Shown piece after piece: positions 1-5,843 of a stretch of DNA of 5,843 nucleotides. The translations under genes and the position numbers were made by a program. How positions within the stretch are numbered: the stretch's first letter is position 1; each line of letters begins with the position of its first letter. The stretch comes from Robiginitomaculum sp. Lineage in GTDB: Bacteria; Pseudomonadota; Alphaproteobacteria; Caulobacterales; Maricaulaceae. The stretch is taken from assembly GCA_026993275.1 (NCBI GenBank), contig JALWUB010000251.1, positions 1-5,843 on the forward strand, in the 5' to 3' direction. The notes under the pieces are model-generated. The model worked only from the letters and a program-made list of their open reading frames with translations, made no database searches and was not told where the DNA came from.

Positions 1-1680
<1,680 letters not shown>

Positions 1681-1691
<11 letters not shown>

Positions 1692-1708
1692 CCCCCAAAT
1701 CCTGACGG
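1681..1708 (+). repeat. 14-bp tandem duplication spanning the topA stop codon
   Basis: The 12-mer ccaaatcctgac occurs at 1681-1692 and again at 1695-1706, giving two 14-bp units, 1681-1694 and 1695-1708, that differ only in their last two bases. The first copy contains the topA stop (TGA, 1689-1691), and the second carries an identical tcctga just before the rnr ribosome-binding site. Removing one unit would shorten the topA-rnr gap from 23 to 9 bases without changing either protein, so this looks like a small slippage or duplication event. Confidence 0.8.
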
Positions 1709-1710
1709 AG
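1705..1710 (+). promoter_or_regulatory. Ribosome-binding site of rnr
   Basis: The sequence acggag ends four bases before the ATG at 1715. The spacing is short, but it is the only Shine-Dalgarno-like sequence in the topA-rnr gap. It supports 1715 as the rnr start, which also gives a full N-terminal winged-helix domain. Confidence 0.55.
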
Positions 1711-1714
1711 CCTC

Positions 1715-3916
1715 ATGGCCCTGAAAACGCGCATTCTTGACCTTCTGAAAACCCGCGACAAGGGGATGGACAAGCGCGAACTGGCGCGGGCCTTGAAGCT
1801 GAAAGGCGCGGCAAGGCAAGAGTTGAAAGACGCCCTGCGAGCCTTGGAAAAGGCCGGCAGGATTGAACGCACGGGGCAGCGCAAATATGTGCTGGCCGGC
1901 CGTTTGCCGTCTGTCTTTGTTGCCGAGTTTTACGACCGGGATCTGGACGGTGAATTGCTGGCCCGGCCATTGCACTGGGACCGGGCCGCACCGCCGCCGC
2001 CCATTGTTCTGGCCCCGGGAGAGGCCGATGGCGGCAAGGGCGGTGCAGCCATCGGCATTGGCGACAAGGCGCTGATCCGGGTGAGCCGCGACGAGGCCGG
2101 CTACCAGGCCCGCATTGTCAAGAAACTCTCGCAAGGGCTGGCCCGGCGCATTCTCGGCGTGGCCCACAAGGTGCGCGGCGGTGTCGAAATCACGCTGACC
2201 ATGAAGAAGGCGCGCCGCCCTCTGGTGCTCAGGTCGCAGGATGAAGACAAGGTCAGCGATGGCGACCTGATCATTGCCGCCCCGGTGCGCGAGCGCCGGC
2301 ATGGCGCCATGATGGTGCGCCTGGTCGAGCGCCTGGGCGATGCCAGTGCGCCCCGCGCCGCCAGCATGATCGCCCTGGTCGAACATGACATTCCGCAAGG
2401 ATTTTCCGATGAGGAGCTGGCCCAGGCCGAAGCCGCGCGGGCGCCGGACCTGGGGACGCGCACGGACTTGCGCACGCTGCCGCTGGTGACCATCGACCCT
2501 GATGACGCCAAGGATTTTGATGATGCCATCCATGCCCGCGCCGATGATGATGCGGCCAACACGGACGGCTGGATCATCACCATCGCCATTGCCGATGTCG
2601 CCGCCTTCGTGCCCGAGGGCTCGCCACTGGACAGGGGGGCTGAAAAGCGCGGCAATTCGGTCTATCTGCCCGATCAGGTGGTGCCGATGCTGCCTGAACG
2701 CCTGTCCAATGAATTGTGCAGCCTGCGCCCTGATGAGGACAGCGCCTGCATGGCGGTGCAGATCACCCTGGATGCCGAGGGAAACATGCTGCGCCATCAT
2801 TTCATGCGCGCCCTGATGCGCTCGCGGGCGCGGCTGTCCTACAGCCAGGCGCAAAGCGCCATTGACGGCAAGCCCGACGATGTGACCGCGCCCATTCTGG
2901 ACAGCGTTCTGAAGCCCTTATGGGGCGCGTATGGGGCGCTGAAACGCGCCCGGGCTAGGCGTGCGCCGCTGGATATCGAGAGCGAAGAGCGCAAGGTGCG
3001 GGTCGATCAGAGCGGGCACATCGTGTCCATCACCAAGGCGCCGCGTTTTGATGCGCACAAGCTGGTGGAAGAGTTCATGATTGCCGCCAATGTCTGTGCC
3101 GCGCAAACCCTGGAAAACAGGCGCACGCCGCTGATTTACCGGGTCCATGAGGCGCCAAGTCAGGAAAAACTCGATGCCCTGTCGGATTTCTTGCGCACCA
3201 TTGGCATCACATGGTCCAGGGGCGAGCGGGTTACCACCAAACGCTTCAATGATCTGCTGCACCGGGCGCGCAAGACCCCCTATGGCGACATTGTCAATGA
3301 AATGGTGCTGCGCACGCAGATGCAGGCCATTTATGACACCCGCAATATCGGCCATTTTGGCCTCAATTTGAGGAGTTATGCACATTTTACCTCGCCCATC
3401 CGACGCTATGCGGACCTGACCATTCACCGCGGCCTGATCCGCGCCTGCGGCTTTGGCGATGACGGCGCCAGCGATAGCGGGCTGAGCCGCCTTTCGGGCA
3501 TTGCTGAAAGCATCACCGCGCTGGAGCGCCGCGCCATGGCCGCCGAGCGCGACGCCACCGATCGCTATATCGCCAGCTATCTGAGCGAGCGTGTTGGCAC
3601 GGTCTTTCCGGCGCGCATTACCGGCGTCACCCGCTTTGGCCTGTTCCTGCGCCTGGACGAAACCGGGGCCGACGGGTTTGTGCCCATCCGCAGGCTTGGG
3701 CATGAATTCTTTATCCATGACGAAAAGGCCCATGCGCTGATTGGCCGCGATACTGGCGGCCGTTACCAGCTGGGGCAAAAGGTCGAGGCCAAGCTGCTCG
3801 AAGCCGTGCCGCTGACCGGGGGGCTGCTGTTCGAAATGCTGACCCCGCCGGTGCCGGGCAAGCGCCCCGCACGCCATGGCCGCTCAGGGGGCGCACCCCG
3901 GCGCAAGCGGCGCTGA
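1715..3916 (+). CDS. rnr: Ribonuclease R (RNB-family 3'-5' exoribonuclease)
   Basis: Processive 3'-5' hydrolytic exoribonuclease that degrades structured RNA; in the family it acts in rRNA quality control, mRNA decay and stress adaptation. The protein is 733 residues, somewhat shorter than E. coli RNase R (813). Domains in order: N-terminal winged helix (about 1-62), two cold-shock/OB regions (about 65-140 and 145-210), the RNB catalytic domain (about 250-575), an S1 RNA-binding domain (about 627-712), and a basic tail ending RRKRR (716-733). The metal-binding motif DPDDAKDFDDA carries Asp261, 267, 269 and 270, lining up with E. coli D272, D278, D280 and D281, so the enzyme should be active. 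The RNase II family signature lies at 547-571 with core HFTSPIRRYAD. The winged helix, S1 domain and basic tail favour RNase R over RNase II. It sits 23 bases after topA and overlaps the Nudix gene by one base, suggesting co-transcription. Confidence 0.97.
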   Translation: MALKTRILDLLKTRDKGMDKRELARALKLKGAARQELKDALRALEKAGRIERTGQRKYVLAGRLPSVFVAEFYDRDLDGELLARPLHWDRAAPPPPIVLAPGEADGGKGGAAIGIGDKALIRVSRDEAGYQARIVKKLSQGLARRILGVAHKVRGGVEITLTMKKARRPLVLRSQDEDKVSDGDLIIAAPVRERRHGAMMVRLVERLGDASAPRAASMIALVEHDIPQGFSDEELAQAEAARAPDLGTRTDLRTLPLVTIDPDDAKDFDDAIHARADDDAANTDGWIITIAIADVAAFVPEGSPLDRGAEKRGNSVYLPDQVVPMLPERLSNELCSLRPDEDSACMAVQITLDAEGNMLRHHFMRALMRSRARLSYSQAQSAIDGKPDDVTAPILDSVLKPLWGAYGALKRARARRAPLDIESEERKVRVDQSGHIVSITKAPRFDAHKLVEEFMIAANVCAAQTLENRRTPLIYRVHEAPSQEKLDALSDFLRTIGITWSRGERVTTKRFNDLLHRARKTPYGDIVNEMVLRTQMQAIYDTRNIGHFGLNLRSYAHFTSPIRRYADLTIHRGLIRACGFGDDGASDSGLSRLSGIAESITALERRAMAAERDATDRYIASYLSERVGTVFPARITGVTRFGLFLRLDETGADGFVPIRRLGHEFFIHDEKAHALIGRDTGGRYQLGQKVEAKLLEAVPLTGGLLFEMLTPPVPGKRPARHGRSGGAPRRKRR

Positions 3917-4626
3917 TGGCTGGAGTGCCCGGCAACATGACCGGCAGCGACCCTTCGGCTGTGCCGCGCCGGGGCAGGGCGGTGCGCCCCCGGCTCTCGG
4001 CGTCGCTGATCTTGCTGCGCGGGCCGAAGGACAATCCGCAGATCTTGATGGGCAGGCGCGCCGCCGGGCACGGCTTCATGCCGTCAAAAATTGTCTTTCC
4101 CGGTGGCCGGGTCGAGCGCAGCGACAGTTTCGCGCCGGTGGCAACGCCCTTGCCGCCGGAAATCTCAGCGGTTCTTGAGCGGCATTTGCATCCGCGCCGC
4201 GCCCATGCCGTCGCGGCGGCGGCAATTCGTGAAACCTTCGAGGAAACCGGGCTGATGCTGGCCCGTCCTGCCGCTGCCGCCAGGGCGCCAAGGGGGTGGG
4301 AAGCCTTTGCCGCCCATGGCCTTGGTGCCGATTGTGCCCCCCTGCGCCTGGTCGCGCGAGCCATCACCCCGCCTTATCATCACAAGCGCTTCGATGCCTG
4401 GTTCTTCCTGGCCCGCGCTGATGATCTGGTGGATCTGCCGCACCACGATGCCAGCGGCGAACTGGAAGACCTGGCCTGGCTCAGCTTCGCGCAAGCCCGG
4501 GCCAGCGACATTCCGCGCATCACCGCCATGATCCTGGACGAGGTGCGCCGCCGCCTGGAACAGCCGGACGCGCCGGTGCCCTGGTATTCCATGCCCCGCG
4601 GCAGGCACCGCCGGGATTTTCTTTAG
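3916..4626 (+). CDS. Nudix hydrolase with an interrupted Nudix box
   Basis: Predicted 236-residue Mg-dependent hydrolase of a nucleoside diphosphate linked to another group; the substrate cannot be read from sequence. The second half of the Nudix signature is intact, RETFEETG at 105-112, with metal-binding Glu109 and Glu110. The glycine half, FPGGRVERSD, lies at 61-70, about 27 residues further away than the canonical G-x5-E-x7-REUXEE spacing allows. An insertion at this place is known from NUDT19-like acyl-CoA diphosphatases, so that subfamily is a reasonable guess, not a call. No signal peptide or membrane segment is seen. The ATG at 3916 overlaps the rnr stop in a TGATG, implying translational coupling. 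An in-frame ATG at 3937 (residue 8), 11 bases after a GGAG, is an alternative start, and little conserved sequence lies before residue 25. The TAG stop falls inside the repeat element that follows. Confidence 0.88.
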   Translation: MAGVPGNMTGSDPSAVPRRGRAVRPRLSASLILLRGPKDNPQILMGRRAAGHGFMPSKIVFPGGRVERSDSFAPVATPLPPEISAVLERHLHPRRAHAVAAAAIRETFEETGLMLARPAAAARAPRGWEAFAAHGLGADCAPLRLVARAITPPYHHKRFDAWFFLARADDLVDLPHHDASGELEDLAWLSFAQARASDIPRITAMILDEVRRRLEQPDAPVPWYSMPRGRHRRDFL

Positions 4627-4726
4627 AGCACTTCCCGAAAAGTGGGAACCGGTTTTCGGATAAGAAGTGCGGCAAAACAACAGGATAGAGTGCAGTTTTG
4701 ATTCCATCAAAACGTGAAGCGCTCTA
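4624..4726. repeat. Two-hairpin intergenic palindromic repeat (MITE/REP-like)
   Basis: A compact element bounded by imperfect terminal inverted repeats: tagagcacttc (4624-4634) against gaagcgctcta (4716-4726), 10 of 11 positions complementary. It folds as two stem-loops. The first (4628-4670) pairs gcacttc with gaagtgc and ccgaaaa with ttttcgg, with a 4-base bulge on the 3' side. The second (4686-4726) pairs tagagtgc with gcgctcta (one G-T) and perfectly pairs gttttgat (4695-4702) with atcaaaac (4706-4713) around a 3-base loop. The motif tagag recurs at 4624, 4686 and 4725. The architecture resembles short intergenic repeats I recall from Hyphomicrobiales genomes; copy number cannot be judged from one window. 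Its first three bases are the Nudix stop codon. It contains no gene. Lying between convergent genes, it may also help end transcription, but no T-tract follows either hairpin. Confidence 0.7.
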
Positions 4727-4754
4727 GAGCCTCGATTCTCAGCCTCAGTGCCGG

Positions 4755-4782
4755 GGCCGCGTGCGGCTGGGGTAAGCGCCCC
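4755..4782. terminator. Possible weak terminator between Nudix gene and ssb
   Basis: Two small GC-rich hairpins lie just past the ssb stop: gccgc/gcggc (4756-4767, 2-base loop) and gggg/cccc (4769-4782, 6-base loop). Neither is followed by a T-run on either strand, so intrinsic termination is doubtful. They and the repeat element next to them are the only candidate stop signals in this convergent gap (4627-4781), which otherwise shows nothing. Confidence 0.25.
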
Positions 4783-5261
4783 TAAAAGGGGATGTCGTCA
4801 TCCATGTCGTCGCGGCTGAAGTTTTCTTCAGCGCCACTCCCGCCGCCTTGCCGGAAGCCGCCTCCGCCACCGGAACTGCCGCCGCCATAATTGCCGCCAC
4901 CGCCGCCTTCGCCGCGGCTGTCCAGCATCTGCAATTCGCCGCGAAAACGGTTCAGGACAATCTCGGTGGTGTATTTGTCATTGCCATCCCGGTCCTGCCA
5001 TTTGCGGGTTTGCAATTGCCCTTCAATATAGACCTTGGAGCCCTTGCGCAGATAGTTTTCGGCAACGCGGGCGAGGTTTTCATTGAAGATCACCACCCGG
5101 TGCCATTCGGTCTTTTCCCGGCGCTCGCCGGTCTGCTTGTCTTTCCAGCTTTCCGATGTGGCCAGGCGCAGATTGACCACCGGGTCGCCATTGTTCATGC
5201 GCCGCACCTCAGGATCTGCGCCCAGATTGCCTACCAGAATGACCTTGTTGACTCCCGCCAT
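4782..5261 (-). CDS. ssb: Single-stranded DNA-binding protein
   Basis: Binds and protects single-stranded DNA in replication, recombination and repair, and recruits partner proteins through its C-terminal tip; family members act as homotetramers. The 159-residue protein has an N-terminal OB fold (about 1-113) starting [23 protein letters not shown]-stacking aromatics Trp39, Trp53, Phe59 and Trp88 correspond to E. coli W40, W54, F60 and W88, and the TEWHRV core is at 51-56. A Gly-rich flexible linker follows (118-142), then the acidic tip DDDIPF that contacts repair and replication proteins. Length is normal for the family. The ATG at 5259-5261 (minus strand) has a good ribosome-binding site ggggag seven bases upstream. 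The gene is divergent from uvrA, as in many proteobacteria, and shares with it an intergenic region holding a LexA-type box, which suggests SOS control. Confidence 0.98.
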   Translation of the reverse strand: MAGVNKVILVGNLGADPEVRRMNNGDPVVNLRLATSESWKDKQTGERREKTEWHRVVIFNENLARVAENYLRKGSKVYIEGQLQTRKWQDRDGNDKYTTEIVLNRFRGELQMLDSRGEGGGGGNYGGGSSGGGGGFRQGGGSGAEENFSRDDMDDDIPF

Positions 5262-5267
5262 TGTTCT

Positions 5268-5273
5268 CTCCCC
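5268..5273 (-). promoter_or_regulatory. Ribosome-binding site of ssb
   Basis: On the minus strand the sequence ggggag lies before the ssb ATG with a six-base spacer (agaaca, starting just upstream of the start codon). It fixes the start at the conserved MAGVNKV N-terminus. Confidence 0.65.
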
Positions 5274-5330
5274 GGCGTCTCGTTCATGATTCTGCCCCGA
5301 TGGTGCATGTCCGCCGCCGCGCGTCCAGCC

Positions 5331-5340
5331 CTGCTAGCAG
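5331..5340. repeat. Perfect 10-bp palindrome in the ssb leader
   Basis: ctgctagcag is a perfect palindrome with no spacer, followed by aaaaa on the plus strand. It lies in the presumed 5' leader of ssb, about 70 bases before its start. It may be a protein-binding site or chance; no known operator is recognised in it. Confidence 0.4.
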
Positions 5341-5378
5341 AAAAACCGTGTATTTGCCCCTCGAAACCGGCCCGCAAA

Positions 5379-5390
5379 CATGCTTGCATG
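5379..5390. repeat. Inverted repeat CATGC-tt-GCATG upstream of uvrA
   Basis: Two perfect 5-bp arms (5379-5383 and 5386-5390) flank two bases and overlap the candidate uvrA -35 hexamer at 5384-5389. The position would suit a regulator, but no known binding site is recognised. Confidence 0.35.
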
Positions 5391-5411
5391 GGCCTCTCAA
5401 GCCTGTATATG
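5384..5411 (+). promoter_or_regulatory. Candidate uvrA promoter
   Basis: A sigma-70-like pair is visible: ttgcat (5384-5389) and tatatg (5406-5411) with a 16-base spacer, the latter preceded by tg one base out of the usual extended -10 register. The predicted start of transcription, near 5418, falls inside the GTTC-N7-GTTC box, so a bound LexA would block RNA polymerase directly. The uvrA leader would be about 34 bases. Confidence 0.45.
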
Positions 5412-5435
5412 TTCACACTATGTTCCTTTGGTCAA
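5406..5435 (-). promoter_or_regulatory. Candidate divergent ssb promoter
   Basis: On the minus strand ttgacc (5430-5435) is a close match to a -35 hexamer. An A/T-rich catata (5406-5411) lies 18 bases further on, a weak -10. The GTTC box sits between and touching the two. The transcript would carry a leader of roughly 140 bases before ssb. The -35 is good and the -10 is poor, so a second promoter nearer ssb is possible, although none stands out. Confidence 0.3.
5411..5425 (+). promoter_or_regulatory. LexA-type SOS box GTTC-N7-GTTC
   Basis: gttc (5411-5414), acactat, gttc (5422-5425) is an exact match to the GTTC-N7-GTTC direct-repeat operator described for alphaproteobacterial LexA. It lies 26 bases before the uvrA ATG and abuts the candidate -10 of uvrA. 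It also lies within the candidate promoter of divergent ssb. The exact match, the position, and the fact that uvrA and ssb are standard SOS genes make this a strong call. It implies repression in the absence of DNA damage and release when RecA triggers LexA cleavage. Confidence 0.85.
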
Positions 5436-5451
5436 GTGAGTCGCGCCCGCC

Positions 5452-5843
5452 ATGGCAAAGAAGTTGAACCGCATTCGCGTCACCGGCGCGCGCGAGCACA
5501 ATTTGCGCGGCGTCAATGTGGACATTCCGCGCGATGCGCTGGTGGTCATCACCGGGCTTTCCGGCTCCGGCAAGTCGTCCTTGGCCTTTGACACCATCTA
5601 TGCAGAAGGTCAGCGGCGCTATGTGGAGAGCCTTTCGGCCTATGCGCGCCAGTTTCTGGAGCTGATGGCCAAGCCCGATGTGGAGAGCATTGAGGGCCTC
5701 TCCCCGGCGATTTCCATCGAGCAAAAGACCACCTCGCGCAATCCGCGCTCCACCGTCGGCACGGTGACCGAGATTTACGATTACATGCGCCTCTTGTGGG
5801 CGCGCGTTGGCGTGCCCTATTCGCCGGCCACCGGCCTGCCCAT
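5452..5843 (+). CDS. uvrA: Excinuclease ABC subunit A, 3'-truncated by the window edge
   Basis: Damage-recognition ATPase of nucleotide excision repair: a UvrA dimer with UvrB scans DNA, then hands the lesion to UvrB for UvrC incision. Only the first 130 codons (plus two bases) of a protein that is usually about 950 residues are present. The N-terminus [18 protein letters not shown] leads into the first Walker A motif, GLSGSGKSS at 35-43 with Lys41. The UvrA-specific stretches [20 protein letters not shown] and [20 protein letters not shown] follow, closely matching E. coli UvrA, and then [14 protein letters not shown]. The start is fixed by an in-frame TGA at 5437-5439, which leaves ATG 5452 as the first possible start codon. 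The ribosome-binding site is weak (aagtgag, 5434-5440). It is divergent from ssb and lies just downstream of a LexA-type box, so SOS induction is expected. Confidence 0.98.
   Translation, partial: MAKKLNRIRVTGAREHNLRGVNVDIPRDALVVITGLSGSGKSSLAFDTIYAEGQRRYVESLSAYARQFLELMAKPDVESIEGLSPAISIEQKTTSRNPRSTVGTVTEIYDYMRLLWARVGVPYSPATGLP

Noticed and set aside
2918..3877. Open frame (319 codons) antisense to the second half of rnr
   Set aside because: It is opposite the RNB and S1 domains, with no recognisable motif.
4840..4915. Dense ccgcc/gccacc repeats considered as a minisatellite or CRISPR-like array
   Set aside because: They code in frame for the Gly-rich linker of SSB, which is normal for the family, and there are no regular spacers.
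5263..5285. A second GTTC pair (5263-5266 and 5282-5285) considered as another LexA box
   Set aside because: The spacing is 15 bases instead of 7, so it does not match the operator.
5231..5416. Minus-strand open frame (61 codons) overlapping the start of ssb, considered as a leader peptide
   Set aside because: It would begin with a GTG inside the LexA box, has no convincing ribosome-binding site and overlaps ssb in another frame.
4848..5591. Plus-strand open frame (247 codons) crossing ssb, the intergenic region and the start of uvrA
   Set aside because: It is antisense to all conserved SSB motifs and out of frame with the clear UvrA N-terminus. The Ala-rich start is the complement of the SSB Gly-rich linker.

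Overview
The window is a piece of a GC-rich bacterial chromosome (roughly 60% G+C by eye) that reads as an alphaproteobacterium. Three things point there: a TopA carrying one Cys4 zinc finger followed by GRYGPYV-type C-terminal repeats, the topA-rnr gene order, and a direct-repeat GTTC-N7-GTTC box (the alphaproteobacterial LexA operator type) in the ssb-uvrA gap. A two-hairpin intergenic repeat resembling elements common in Hyphomicrobiales genomes hints at that order, but I could not test this.

Layout, left to right. Bases 1-1691 hold the 3' part of topA (DNA topoisomerase I, plus strand), entering just before the catalytic tyrosine. After a 23-base gap containing a 14-bp tandem duplication comes rnr (1715-3916, RNase R). 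Its stop overlaps by one base the start of a Nudix hydrolase gene (3916-4626). These three genes look like one operon of DNA topology, RNA decay and a nucleotide/CoA-type house-cleaning enzyme. The Nudix stop codon is the first three bases of a ~103-bp palindromic repeat element (4624-4726). Beyond it, ssb (single-strand DNA-binding protein) runs on the minus strand (4782-5261) and converges on the operon. Across a 190-bp divergent intergenic region, uvrA (excinuclease subunit A) starts at 5452 and runs off the right edge.

The ssb-uvrA divergent pair is the classic DNA-damage arrangement. The single GTTC-N7-GTTC box at 5411-5425 overlaps a plausible uvrA promoter and lies between candidate promoter elements for ssb, so one LexA site could repress both genes.

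All five genes are recognisable housekeeping families. I see no defence system, mobile gene cluster, CRISPR array or RNA gene, and no convincing undescribed system. The points most worth a second look are the shared SOS operator, the palindromic repeat that supplies a stop codon, and the Nudix box interrupted by an insertion of about 27 residues.
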